DNA from: JAVBJN01 sp031546985
GTDB taxonomy: Bacteria; Bacteroidota; Bacteroidia; Chitinophagales; Chitinophagaceae
DNA length: 62,358 nucleotides
Assembly (NCBI GenBank): GCA_031546985.1
Contig: JAVBJN010000066.1
Span: 1 to 62,358, forward strand
Reading direction: 5' to 3'
The notes below the pieces were generated by a model. It searched no databases. It saw nothing but the letters and a program-made list of their open reading frames with translations, and was not told the DNA's origin. A program made the position numbers and the translations under genes. Numbering within the stretch: position 1 is the stretch's first letter; each line of letters begins with the position of its first letter. Below, piece after piece: positions 25,704 through 34,380 of this stretch.

Positions 25704-28304
25704 TTGAAAGCCTTACAATACATATCGTTCCGTAAACTGCTGGCCTGGCTACTATTGGTAGCCTTACCACTGGTGCTGTTTGTATGGCAGGGTTTTGAGT
25801 TTATACAACATGCCGTGGCCGTTATACGCCAGCAAACGACTTCGCTCACATTGTATTTTGGTTCTGGTGCAGTGGCCGCAATGGTGTTGTATACTTTCCG
25901 GCTGCGGTTGTTGCCTACGGCCGCCGCGTTGGGCTTTATCCTTTTTAGCATGTACATCGCCATCGACCGGTCGGCCATTGGCGAGTTCGATACTTTTTAC
26001 CTTTCGGTACAGTTCCTCATTTTCGCTTTCCTGTTTTTCGCGGGCTGGTTAAGCGGCTGGGGCTTGCTGCGCTGGCGCTGGTATCCCTGGGTTTTCTCGG
26101 GTTTAATGCTGCTGGTTACCTTATTGTGGCTGCCCGTTAAAGTAAAGCCGTCACTGGTGGCGGTGCTTATACCTATTGGCGCAGTGCTGGCATTTTCGGC
26201 CTACCTTATTTACATCTGTTATGTGCTGCGCAACCTGCAGGATAATGATACCGCACAATGGAAACGACTGTTGCCCAAACTGGTATTGTTTGTATTGCTC
26301 GCATCGGGTATGGTGGCATTGGTAGCCTGGTGGCAGGCGCCCAAACTTGATAAGGCGCTGGAAGAAGCCATGGGCGGCGGTAAAGAAGGGGAGCAAAACA
26401 TGCTGGGCCGGAATAAGGACGGTACCTATAACGTTAAGAAAGGCCTGCAACTGGGTGGTAGCAATGGTAAGGGCAAAGAATTGTTGTTTGTAGCGCACAT
26501 CGACAACTATTTTGAAGGCACAGATATACCCAATCCGCTGTACCTCACTTCCTATCATTTTACCCGGTTCGATACTACTACCGAAACCTTTGAGCCCGAC
26601 CCTGCGGTACCGCAGCAAGATCTGTTTAATCCTAATCCCGGCGCTGTGCCCTTGTACACCACCGTGCAGGATTCTTCGGTATTGAAAACCGTGCTGAAAG
26701 ACAAGTTGCAGCATACGGTAGAAATTGAGATCTACAACCGCAAGCTGGGCCGGGATGAATACACCGCGCCTACTACTGCTTTTTTCCTGCAACCGGTTAC
26801 GGTAGAGAAGGAAATGCGCAAAGAGTTTGTATCTGCTTTCAGGGCCAAGAGCCTGAGCTCTAAACTCAATAGCGCCTACTTTGTGTACAATCCCGGTAAA
26901 GACCCTATGATTAAGGCTTTCCAGGAAATGCGTTTTGAAGAGTTGCGCAAGGTAACGGACTTTGATGCGCTGGAACCACAGTTTAGAAATTACTATACGT
27001 TTATGCCACGGGGTGGCGCTTATGATTCCATTACGGCTTTAACGCGCCGTATCACAGCTCAGGCCCAAACCCCGGTAGACCAGGTGATTGCCATTCGCGA
27101 TTACTTTATGAGTAAGGATAAAGACGGCGAGCCGTTGTTTAAATACTCCGACAATCCGGGCATTCCTGGTGTGCCGGCCGCCAATAAATTATTGTATTTC
27201 CTGTTCGAAAACCGCAAAGGCTATTGCGCTTATTTTGCCGGAGCTACTTTGTTTATGTTGCGCTCGCTGGGCATTCCCAGCCGCATGACGGTGGGCTTCC
27301 TGGTGGTAGACCGTAGCGATAAAAACAAAGGCTGGTACTGGATTTACGCCGATCAGGCGCATGCCTGGGTGCAGGTCTATTTTCCGGGTTATGGCTGGAT
27401 CGATTTTGATACCACGGTGGGCAACGATGATGCCCGCGAAGCGCCACAGCCCGATGGTACACCGCCTTTGCAGCCTTCTAAAGCCTGGCTGGCAGTAAGG
27501 GGCAAGGTATTGGCGGTAGATACGCTGAAGCGTATGCTCAACCTGGATATGCGCTCGCTCATGTTTAAAGACCGCGACTACATTGCAGCATCCCAACGTA
27601 AGGTGCAGCTCGATCTTACTTCGGCCAAACTCATGATCGATTCGGCAGAAATGCCCATTAGTAAGATTACCGCCGAGATGAGCATTGTGGGGGTCTCGTT
27701 TGCAGAAAAATATAAGAACAAACTGGTGCCTGCACAGGTGACGGATGCGCTCAAAGCTGTAGATGCATTGGGCGAACCGCTGGTGATTGATGAAATATAC
27801 GTGCAGCCACAGGCTAAGAAAGAACCGCCACCTGCGCAGCAGGAACAGAAAAAAGATAACAGTATTACGGGTAAACAACTGTTGTATAGCGCAATAATTG
27901 CGCTGGCAACTATATTGGGATTACTGTTGTTGTTGCCGTCATTGTTGCAGGCCTATTACCTGCTCAGGTCCCGTACTGCAAAGAATGAAGCGTTGCGCCT
28001 GTTTTTCCTCAACAAAGCGGTAACGCACCGGTTATTCCTGCTGGGTTTCCGCAGGGATGATGCCTCGGCCATGCAATTTGCCATACAAACCGACCAGCAA
28101 CTGAAGGTGCAATACCAGCGCTTTCAGCAAATATACCAGCAACTGAAATACAGCGACGAACCGCTTACGGCAGCCCAGCAAACCTTTGCAGCAGGCTACT
28201 GGAGCCTGTTTCGCCGTCAGCTGCAACAAACCTTATCATTTAACCGGAGGGGAGCGTCTGCGATCAATGGCATCCGTTCCCTGCAATATTTAATGCATTC
28301 ATGA
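25704..28304 (+). CDS. Transglutaminase-like membrane protein (866 aa)
   Basis: The start is TTG (MKALQYIS), chosen because it begins the first membrane helix. About six hydrophobic segments span residues 10-215. The transglutaminase core has Cys508 (KGYCAYFAGA), His553 (DQAHAWVQVYF) and Asp569 (GWIDFDTT), a complete catalytic triad. A C-terminal helix (residues about 728-752, LLYSAIIALATILGLLLLLPSL) precedes a cytosolic tail. The layout matches TgpA-like periplasmic transglutaminases with N-terminal DUF3488-type helices. The stop overlaps the MoxR start by four bases (ATGA), so the two are coupled. Substrate unknown. Confidence 0.88.
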   Translation: MKALQYISFRKLLAWLLLVALPLVLFVWQGFEFIQHAVAVIRQQTTSLTLYFGSGAVAAMVLYTFRLRLLPTAAALGFILFSMYIAIDRSAIGEFDTFYLSVQFLIFAFLFFAGWLSGWGLLRWRWYPWVFSGLMLLVTLLWLPVKVKPSLVAVLIPIGAVLAFSAYLIYICYVLRNLQDNDTAQWKRLLPKLVLFVLLASGMVALVAWWQAPKLDKALEEAMGGGKEGEQNMLGRNKDGTYNVKKGLQLGGSNGKGKELLFVAHIDNYFEGTDIPNPLYLTSYHFTRFDTTTETFEPDPAVPQQDLFNPNPGAVPLYTTVQDSSVLKTVLKDKLQHTVEIEIYNRKLGRDEYTAPTTAFFLQPVTVEKEMRKEFVSAFRAKSLSSKLNSAYFVYNPGKDPMIKAFQEMRFEELRKVTDFDALEPQFRNYYTFMPRGGAYDSITALTRRITAQAQTPVDQVIAIRDYFMSKDKDGEPLFKYSDNPGIPGVPAANKLLYFLFENRKGYCAYFAGATLFMLRSLGIPSRMTVGFLVVDRSDKNKGWYWIYADQAHAWVQVYFPGYGWIDFDTTVGNDDAREAPQPDGTPPLQPSKAWLAVRGKVLAVDTLKRMLNLDMRSLMFKDRDYIAASQRKVQLDLTSAKLMIDSAEMPISKITAEMSIVGVSFAEKYKNKLVPAQVTDALKAVDALGEPLVIDEIYVQPQAKKEPPPAQQEQKKDNSITGKQLLYSAIIALATILGLLLLLPSLLQAYYLLRSRTAKNEALRLFFLNKAVTHRLFLLGFRRDDASAMQFAIQTDQQLKVQYQRFQQIYQQLKYSDEPLTAAQQTFAAGYWSLFRRQLQQTLSFNRRGASAINGIRSLQYLMHS

Positions 28305-29302
28305 TGGAAGAAATGAACTACGATGGGCAACCACAGCTTCAACCCGCAGATCTGCTGGTGGCTGAAATCGAGAAAGTAATCCGGGGTAAACGGCAGGAAA
28401 TAGAACTGGTTATCGCCTGCCTCATCGCGGGTGGTCATATCCTGCTCGAAGACAACCCGGGTACCGGTAAAACGGTAATGGCCAAAACGCTGGCCCGTTG
28501 CATCTCCGGCACTTCGGGCACACATAATTCGGTTTTTAAACGGGTGCAGTTTACCCCCGATCTGTTACCGATGGACATTCTGGGTACTTATGTGTTTGAC
28601 GACCGTACCAAAGATTTTACGTTTAAACAAGGCCCCATTTTCTGCAACGTAATGCTGGCCGATGAAATAAACCGGGCTTCGCCCAAAGTACAATCGGCAT
28701 TGCTGGAGTCTATGGCCGAGCACCAGGTAACCATGGGCGATACTACGTTTAAGCTCAACGATCTCTTTTTTGTAGTGGCTACGCAAAATCCCATCGAGAT
28801 GGAAGGTACTTATCCGTTGCCGGCAGCCCAGCTCGACCGCTTTTTTATGAAGATTCATTTTGGTTATGTAGACAGCGCTACAGAACTCGATATTTACCGC
28901 AACTACAACCAGATTAACCATAACCTCGAAGAAGCCCGCCAGGTAATGAGTTTGCAGCAAGTGCTGGCATTGCAGCAGCAGACCGAAGGCGTTTTTGTGC
29001 ATGAGTCTATTATAGAAGCCGTGAGCAATATTGTTAGAGGTACACGCGAAGAAAAAGGAATACAGTTGGGTGCAAGTACCCGTAGCGGTATTATTTTTCT
29101 CAAATGCCTTAAAGCATGGGCGCTGATCCGGAAACGTAATTATGTAACCGAAGAAGATGTGGTAACGCTGGCATCACCCGTATTGGCGCACCGCCTGATG
29201 TTTGGCAACCCGGCAGAGGGTATGGAGAGCTTTAACAGCATCGTGCAGCGCGAAGCCGACCGCCTGGCCAAACTCAAGCCTGCCGTAAGCGCAGCGCTAT
29301 AA
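28301..29302 (+). CDS. MoxR-family AAA+ ATPase
   Basis: Walker A is GHILLEDNPGTGKTVMAKTL (residues 45-64), Walker B is VMLADEINRAS (about 117-127), and sensor 1 is FVVATQNPIEMEGTYPLPAAQLDRF. The C-terminal lid ends LASPVLAHRLMF. The length of 333 aa is usual for MoxR proteins, which act as chaperones or co-factor inserters with DUF58 and von-Willebrand partners. The start overlaps the transglutaminase stop. Confidence 0.95.
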   Translation: MMEEMNYDGQPQLQPADLLVAEIEKVIRGKRQEIELVIACLIAGGHILLEDNPGTGKTVMAKTLARCISGTSGTHNSVFKRVQFTPDLLPMDILGTYVFDDRTKDFTFKQGPIFCNVMLADEINRASPKVQSALLESMAEHQVTMGDTTFKLNDLFFVVATQNPIEMEGTYPLPAAQLDRFFMKIHFGYVDSATELDIYRNYNQINHNLEEARQVMSLQQVLALQQQTEGVFVHESIIEAVSNIVRGTREEKGIQLGASTRSGIIFLKCLKAWALIRKRNYVTEEDVVTLASPVLAHRLMFGNPAEGMESFNSIVQREADRLAKLKPAVSAAL

Positions 29303-29331
29303 CTTATCTGAATTTTGAAATATTGTCGCAG

Positions 29332-31383
29332 TTGAAGCATACATCCGCATACCGTCTTTTTCTTTGTCTGGCTTTGTTGCTGGTGGGCTCGTTAATGGGC
29401 CATGCACAGCAATTGAGCAAGGAGGCTGCCCGTTATGAGATAGACGCCAAACGGATGGGGGTAGACTATTTTAGTAAAGATGCATTGCCCCGCAGCCGTG
29501 AGTTTAAGCGGTTGGACAGCACTTATTACATAGGCTGGATGCTCGAAGGTACGTACACTTACGATCGTGCGGCCGATTACCAGGGCTTTAGCAATGCGGT
29601 AGCGCCATTAAAAAAGGCGGTGCAGCTCATGGAAAAGGATTTTGCCAAACAATTGGGCACCCGCTCTGCTGATGTGATGGGCTATTTGCCCACCTTGCGT
29701 TACCAGCAGGACTACAATTTTATGGTGTATTGCCTGTACAACTGCTACAGCAATCTCGAAGAAGCCGATAGTGCATATACGCTCATTCGCAGGTACAGCA
29801 GGTTTAATATTCAGAAGGAGTTTTTTGTAGAAACCTACAACGCATTGGCCTGGTTGTACCACCGCAACCGTTTTTACACGTCAGATAAGTTTTCGTTTCT
29901 CAAAAACAATATTGAAGAAAACGAAAAGATGGTGAAGCTCATGCTGGATTCTGGTATGATAAAAGTAGCTACCGATAATAAGCTCAACAATACCATTTTT
30001 CAACCGCAGGTCAATATCCAGGATTACGATAAAGTATACCATTACTACTCACTCTATTTTGCCTATAATTTTAAGGTAGATTCTGCTTTAAAGTATTACA
30101 ACAAAATGCGCTCGGGCCCTTATTTTCCGTATAATAACTACGCCAATTTTATGGGCGTGCTAGGCAATTTTGATGAGGCTTATGAGTATTACAACAATGC
30201 TGCCATGCAGGATGCCGGAGATAAGCGCTTGCAGGAATGGTCGTATTACACTTCTATACTGGATGTGTACACCGGCAGACTTAAAACGGGCATCAACCGC
30301 ATGACCGATTTTATACAGGCGGTGGGCAGTACGCCTGGTTATGGCTGGTACAATATAGGCCTGGCGCGGATGTACGCTTATGATGGGCAACTTGATAAAA
30401 GCGAAGTGGCCGTTACCAAAGCCAAAGGTTTTAAAGAGCTACATATTGGAACCACATTAGGGCAAAACCATTATGATTTCAGCGCATCGCTGGTAGACCT
30501 TAACCTGATGGAAAAACGGTACGCTGCGTTAAAGTTCGAGCACAAAAATTGGTGGTATAACCCAATTGTACTGGGACAAATGGCTACGCTCAAAGGCAAG
30601 CTCTGGTTTCAGCGGTTTATGCTGGTGAACCAGTTTGCCGGCAACCCAGAGCGCGACAGGGTAGTATACCGTTTGTTTAGTACAGAAAGCACCGTAAGCT
30701 GGGATGAGATCTGGCTGCTGATCAAAAATTTTAGTACCCGATATTTTACCGATACTTACCGCAAATACCTGGGCACAGACGAACGCCCTGCTATTAAAAA
30801 ATACTATCGCTACAGCCTGGCTAAGTTGTATATGAAGCAAGGAAAAACCGATGAAGCAGGTAAACTGTTCCAGGAAATAATGCAGGATAGTACCTACAAA
30901 CGTGATAAACTGTTGCAGGCAAGAGTTACCGAAGCCTTAGCTCAAATGGCCGACGACCGAGGCGACGACCGTAACCGCGATGAATTGCTGTACCGCATGT
31001 ACCTCATTTATCCGCAACTCATACCGTTTGGGGAACTGAAAATGAATTTCCGGCTCAATGCTGCTACCGCAGATGGTGATAAAGATTTTGAGCGCATTGT
31101 GCGCAAAATGAAAAAGTTTAGGGTAAACTGGACCAATGATTATGATAGTCCCGCTCCCGAAGCCTATCTCCGTTTCGATCACGAGGGCAAGGCCATTAAG
31201 GTTAAATATTATGTGGTAGACCGCACTGGAAATATTGTGGTGCCCATGCAGGTTATCAGCATTAAAGACGAAGACAAAGATGTGCCCGAGCTGGTCTACC
31301 GCCTCTTCAATTGCGGTAATGAAAATTACTACCGCTTACCCGAAGAGGAAGCTGCAGCGCCCGCTGAGGCAATAGGCCAGTAA
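29332..31383 (+). CDS. Secreted TPR-like protein, last gene of the MoxR operon (683 aa)
   Basis: A TTG at 29332 (MKHTSAYRLFLCLALLLVG) gives a clean signal peptide ending near AQQ; a second TTG at 29323 adds three residues. The rest is helical and Tyr/Asn/Lys-rich, with pairs resembling tetratricopeptide repeats (SALKYYNKMRSGPYFP, NFDEAYEYYNNAAMQD, KYYRYSLAKLYMKQGKTDEAGKLFQEIM). It should be periplasmic or outer-membrane associated. It follows the MoxR gene by 29 bases, so it probably belongs to the same transcript. Exact function unknown. Confidence 0.75.
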   Translation: MKHTSAYRLFLCLALLLVGSLMGHAQQLSKEAARYEIDAKRMGVDYFSKDALPRSREFKRLDSTYYIGWMLEGTYTYDRAADYQGFSNAVAPLKKAVQLMEKDFAKQLGTRSADVMGYLPTLRYQQDYNFMVYCLYNCYSNLEEADSAYTLIRRYSRFNIQKEFFVETYNALAWLYHRNRFYTSDKFSFLKNNIEENEKMVKLMLDSGMIKVATDNKLNNTIFQPQVNIQDYDKVYHYYSLYFAYNFKVDSALKYYNKMRSGPYFPYNNYANFMGVLGNFDEAYEYYNNAAMQDAGDKRLQEWSYYTSILDVYTGRLKTGINRMTDFIQAVGSTPGYGWYNIGLARMYAYDGQLDKSEVAVTKAKGFKELHIGTTLGQNHYDFSASLVDLNLMEKRYAALKFEHKNWWYNPIVLGQMATLKGKLWFQRFMLVNQFAGNPERDRVVYRLFSTESTVSWDEIWLLIKNFSTRYFTDTYRKYLGTDERPAIKKYYRYSLAKLYMKQGKTDEAGKLFQEIMQDSTYKRDKLLQARVTEALAQMADDRGDDRNRDELLYRMYLIYPQLIPFGELKMNFRLNAATADGDKDFERIVRKMKKFRVNWTNDYDSPAPEAYLRFDHEGKAIKVKYYVVDRTGNIVVPMQVISIKDEDKDVPELVYRLFNCGNENYYRLPEEEAAAPAEAIGQ

Positions 31384-31395
31384 TGAATAACCTGG

Positions 31396-32157
31396 TTATT
31401 TCGTTTTTACGTAAAAATGCGAGATGTTGTTTTTGCCCGTATGCCGTTCTTCAATGGCAATGGAATTGATGCTTTTTACAAGATCCAGCAGCTTTTTGTG
31501 ACCATAGTTGCGGGGGTCAAAATCCGGTTGTTTTTTCAGAATTAAATTGCCCAGCAAACCCAGGAATACCCATCCGTCTTCTTCTGCCAGATCGTTAATG
31601 CTGTCGGAGATTAGTTTTACCATCTGTTTATCCAGCGTAGAAACCGAGGCTGATTTTTTAGCCGTTTTCTTTGCAGTGTTAGGAACGGGAGTAACTGTCA
31701 CTTCTTCTTTTGCACGCTGCTGCAAAATCTCGATATAGATAAATTTGTTGCACGAAGCGATAAAAGGCAGTGGTGTTTTCTTTTCACCCATACCAAATAC
31801 TTTTTTGCCTGCTTCCCGAAGGCGGGTGGCCAGGCGGGTAAAATCGCTGTCGCTCGATACAATGCAGAACCCATCTACGTTTCCGGTGTAGAGTATATCC
31901 ATCGCGTCGATAATGAGCGCAGAGTCGGTAGAGTTTTTACCGGAGGTATAGCTGTATTGTTGAATGGGCGTAATGGCGTTTTCGAGCAGTACGGTTTTCC
32001 AGCCCGAAAGGGTAGGCTTGGTAAAATCGCCGTAGATGCGCTTGAATGTGGGCGTGCCGTATTTGGCAATCTCTTCCAGCATGCCTTTTACATTGGCGTA
32101 AGGCACGTTATCGGCATCGATGAGTACGGCCAGCTTGAGTTCTTGTGTTTGCTCCAT
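31396..32157 (-). CDS. NYN-domain and LOTUS (OST-HTH) protein
   Basis: Residues about 8-140 form a NYN ribonuclease-like domain with the acidic set Asp14, Asp16 (LAVLIDADN), Asp78 (NSTDSALIIDAMD) and Asp103, Asp105 (VSSDSDFTRLATRLREAGKKV). A Lys/Thr/Ala-rich linker (about 150-170) joins it to a C-terminal LOTUS/OST-HTH domain (VKLISDSINDLAEEDGWVFLGLLGNLILKKQPDFDPRNYGHKKLLDL). This is the LabA/DUF88 type architecture; a role in RNA processing or regulation is inferred. It converges on the MoxR operon with a 12-base gap. Confidence 0.88.
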   Translation of the reverse strand: MEQTQELKLAVLIDADNVPYANVKGMLEEIAKYGTPTFKRIYGDFTKPTLSGWKTVLLENAITPIQQYSYTSGKNSTDSALIIDAMDILYTGNVDGFCIVSSDSDFTRLATRLREAGKKVFGMGEKKTPLPFIASCNKFIYIEILQQRAKEEVTVTPVPNTAKKTAKKSASVSTLDKQMVKLISDSINDLAEEDGWVFLGLLGNLILKKQPDFDPRNYGHKKLLDLVKSINSIAIEERHTGKNNISHFYVKTK

Positions 32158-32275
32158 AGAATTTTAAATAAGGCTCGTTAAATATAGCCAATGTTTTAAT
32201 GTGCTAATGAGGGAATGTGGAAATGATTCAATGGCTGTAAAGACCTGTCTGGTGCGTAGCTAGTCTTCGTTTTTC

Positions 32276-32386
32276 GGCCCTCGACAGGCTCAGGACCCGA
32301 AGAGCAAGAATTAATGGTATTTAATTTCTCAAAGAAAAGCTCGGTCCCTGAGCCCCGCACGGGCGGGACAGGCTTTGTCGAAGGGC
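32276..32386. repeat. Dispersed repeat cluster B (inverted pair)
   Basis: GGCCCTCGACAGGCTCAGGACC (32276-32297) and, in opposite orientation, GGTCCCTGAGCCCC...GGGCGGGACAGGCTTTGTCGAAGGG (32343-32385) face each other. The second copy contains the CCCGCAC/GGGCGGG hairpin core and truncates the GNAT remnant. Upstream, GACCTGTCTGGTGCGTAGCT (32242-32261) repeats a segment found at 34328. The whole 32158-32605 gap holds this repeat, the GNAT remnant and the tcdA promoter. Confidence 0.8.
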
Positions 32387-32475
32387 ATAAACGCAACCGC
32401 TTCTTCGGGCTGGCATTCCCGGATGATAAGGTGCCGTCCGTCTTTGAGGGTAATATCTACAGAGGTAAAAGACAT
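32329..32475 (-). pseudogene. GNAT acetyltransferase remnant, truncated by a dispersed repeat
   Basis: On the minus strand an ATG at 32475 opens 48 codons. The first 30 residues (MSFTSVDITLKDGRHLIIRE, then CQPEEAVAFM) resemble the N-terminal strand-helix of a GNAT acetyltransferase, where DGR-x-x-x-IRE and PEEA are typical. Directly after AFM the frame enters the repeat (PFDKACPARAGLRDRAFL, then stop), which is the CTTCGACAAAGCCTGTCCCGC unit read as protein. No downstream GNAT residues were found in the gap. The best reading is a gene cut by the repeat, with its remainder lost. Confidence 0.6.
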
Positions 32476-32505
32476 AAAACAGGTGTATATAATTATACGT
32501 AAATA

Positions 32506-32535
32506 TTTGCCAAATCCGTATTCTTCCTATCTTTG
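32506..32535 (+). promoter_or_regulatory. Bacteroidota-type promoter of tcdA
   Basis: TTTG (32506-32509) and TATCTTTG (32528-32535) are 18 bases apart, matching the Bacteroidota primary-sigma consensus TTTG/TAnnTTTG. It would start transcription about 65 bases before the ATG at 32606. Confidence 0.75.
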
Positions 32536-32605
32536 CCCGTTTTTTAAACAGCCTTGTATTCAAACAAGGTCTTTATGCTGAATCCAAACTAAGTAATTAA
32601 AACTT

Positions 32606-33352
32606 ATGAGTGCACCGTATTGGTTGTCGCGCACCGAGTTGTTGCTCGGCGAAGAAAAATTGCAGAACTTAATGAATGCCAATGTGCTGGTAGTAGGGCT
32701 TGGCGGAGTAGGCGGCATTTGCGCCGAAATGATTGCCCGTGCCGGCGTAGGTAAAATGACCATTGTAGATGCCGATGTGGTAGACCTGAGCAACTGTAAC
32801 CGCCAGTTGCCTGCCTTGCACAGCATGGAAGGCCGTTTAAAAGCCGAAGTGCTGGCCGAGCGTATCCGCGACATTAACCCGGCGATTAACCTGACTGTAT
32901 TGCCAGAGTACATTAAAGACGAGCGTACAGACACATTGCTCGACAACGATAAGTTCGATTTTGTGGTAGATTGTATTGATACGCTTTCGCCCAAAACCTT
33001 CTTTATCAAAGCCTGTCTGGACCGTAATATTCCTATGGTGAGCAGCATGGGTGCCGGTGGCAAAACCGATCCTTTGCAAATTACCGTTTGCGATATTTCT
33101 AAAACCCATAATTGCAACCTGGCCAAATATGTGCGCAAGCGCCTGCACCGTTTCAACATCCGCAGAGGGTTAACGGTGGTGTTTTCGCCAGAAGAAATAG
33201 ATCCCGAAAAAGTGATTGCGCTCGAAGAAGCCAACCCTAAAAAATCGGTAATCGGCACCATCTCGTATGTAACCAATATCTTTGGCTGTATGTGCGCCAG
33301 TGTGGCTATCCGTCACCTGAGCGGACTGAAAACCGTTAAGTGCAAAAAATAA
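32606..33352 (+). CDS. tcdA: tRNA threonylcarbamoyladenosine dehydratase (TcdA/CsdL)
   Basis: An E1-like (ThiF/MoeB) adenylating enzyme of 248 aa: the nucleotide loop VLVVGLGGVGGICAEMIARAG (residues 27-47), TIVDADVVDLSNCNRQ, the DTLLDNDKFDFVVDCIDTLSPK segment and a SMGAGGKTDP loop. TcdA converts t6A37 in ANN-decoding tRNAs to the cyclic form ct6A. The MSAPYWLSRTELLLG start and PEEID-like tail (FSPEEIDPEK) fit this subfamily rather than MoeB. The 3' end overlaps the next gene by 13 bases. A good promoter lies upstream. Confidence 0.92.
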   Translation: MSAPYWLSRTELLLGEEKLQNLMNANVLVVGLGGVGGICAEMIARAGVGKMTIVDADVVDLSNCNRQLPALHSMEGRLKAEVLAERIRDINPAINLTVLPEYIKDERTDTLLDNDKFDFVVDCIDTLSPKTFFIKACLDRNIPMVSSMGAGGKTDPLQITVCDISKTHNCNLAKYVRKRLHRFNIRRGLTVVFSPEEIDPEKVIALEEANPKKSVIGTISYVTNIFGCMCASVAIRHLSGLKTVKCKK

Positions 33353-34278
33353 TTTCCATACTATTCCTGTTGGCTGTGGTGCTGGGCATAATGTCTGGCA
33401 CCCAAAAGCCAGCGATGACCCGCGAAAAGCTGGGCGAAAGACTTTTTTTTGAAACATTATTGTCTTCCGACAGCAGCATCAGTTGCGCCTCCTGCCACCA
33501 ACCCGAATTTGCTTTTGCCGATACACTGCCCTTCAGCATTGGGGTAGGCGGCCGTTTGGGCAAACGCAATACACCCAGCGCTATGAACATGAGCAGCCGC
33601 GAGATTTTCTTCTTCGATGGCAGGGCGGCCACGCTGGAGCTACAAAGCACTTTTCCCATCCAGGACCACAACGAAATGAATCTGCCTGTGGCCGAAGCTG
33701 TAACCCGCCTGCAAAGCCACCCGCAATACCTGCAATGGTTTAAAGAAGTGTACGGCATGGCACCCAATGTGAAAAACCTGCAAGCCTCATTAGCTGCTTA
33801 TGAGCGTACATTGGAAACCTCGGCTACGCCCAATGACCGCTGGCTCAATGATGAAGAAAATGGCCTTACCGAAGCGCAGATCCGTGGGCGCGAAGTATTT
33901 TTCAATAAAGGGAAATGTATCGAATGCCATTTTACCCCCGATTTTACCGGCGATGAGTTTCGCAATATCGGCTTGTTTAACGGCCATGCCCTCAACGACT
34001 CTGGAAGGTATAGCATTACCAGGAATGTGGATGATTTAGGCAAGTTCAAAGTGCCGGGCTTGCGCAATGTGGCGGTAACGGCGCCTTATATGCACGATGG
34101 CAGTTACAAGACCTTGCGTGAAGTGATTGATTATTACGACGATCCCGATAAGTTTGTAGAGCATTCCATTAACCGCGATAGCCTGCTCAGTGGTCCGCTA
34201 AAATTAACCGAACAGGAGAAGCTCGATCTCGAAGCCTTTCTGCATGGCCTTACCGATGACAGGTTTACAAAGAAGTAA
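33340..34278 (+). CDS. Di-heme cytochrome c peroxidase (MauG/CcpA-type)
   Basis: The start is GTG at 33340, giving a signal peptide (MQKIISILFLLAVVLGIMSG). Two c-type heme sites are present: Cys49-Cys52-His53 (SISCASCHQPEFAFAD, preceded by LGERLFFE) and Cys193-Cys196-His197 (GKCIECHFTPDF). FRNIGLFN and VTAPYMHDGSYKTL, typical of the family, follow. The enzyme should be periplasmic and reduce hydrogen peroxide with electrons from cytochromes. It overlaps tcdA by 13 bases, so it is translated from the same message. Confidence 0.9.
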   Translation: MQKIISILFLLAVVLGIMSGTQKPAMTREKLGERLFFETLLSSDSSISCASCHQPEFAFADTLPFSIGVGGRLGKRNTPSAMNMSSREIFFFDGRAATLELQSTFPIQDHNEMNLPVAEAVTRLQSHPQYLQWFKEVYGMAPNVKNLQASLAAYERTLETSATPNDRWLNDEENGLTEAQIRGREVFFNKGKCIECHFTPDFTGDEFRNIGLFNGHALNDSGRYSITRNVDDLGKFKVPGLRNVAVTAPYMHDGSYKTLREVIDYYDDPDKFVEHSINRDSLLSGPLKLTEQEKLDLEAFLHGLTDDRFTKK

Positions 34279-34326
34279 TGTGCTAATGGTTGTAATGAGC
34301 AAATGTGCTAATGCCTGATAAGATTG

Positions 34327-34380
34327 GGTCCTGTCTGGTGTGTAGCTCTCCGTAGTGGGAGGACAGGCTTTGTCGAAGTT
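34327..34380. repeat. Dispersed repeat copy C
   Basis: GTCCTGTCTGGTGTGTAGCTC (34328-34348), similar to 32242-32261, pairs with GGACAGGCTTTGTCGAAGTT. The copy ends in CGAAGTTA, where TTA is the complement of the TAA stop of the leftward gene that ends at 34379. Before it (34279-34326) are degenerate ATGTGCTAATG repeats that also occur near 32197. Confidence 0.75.
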
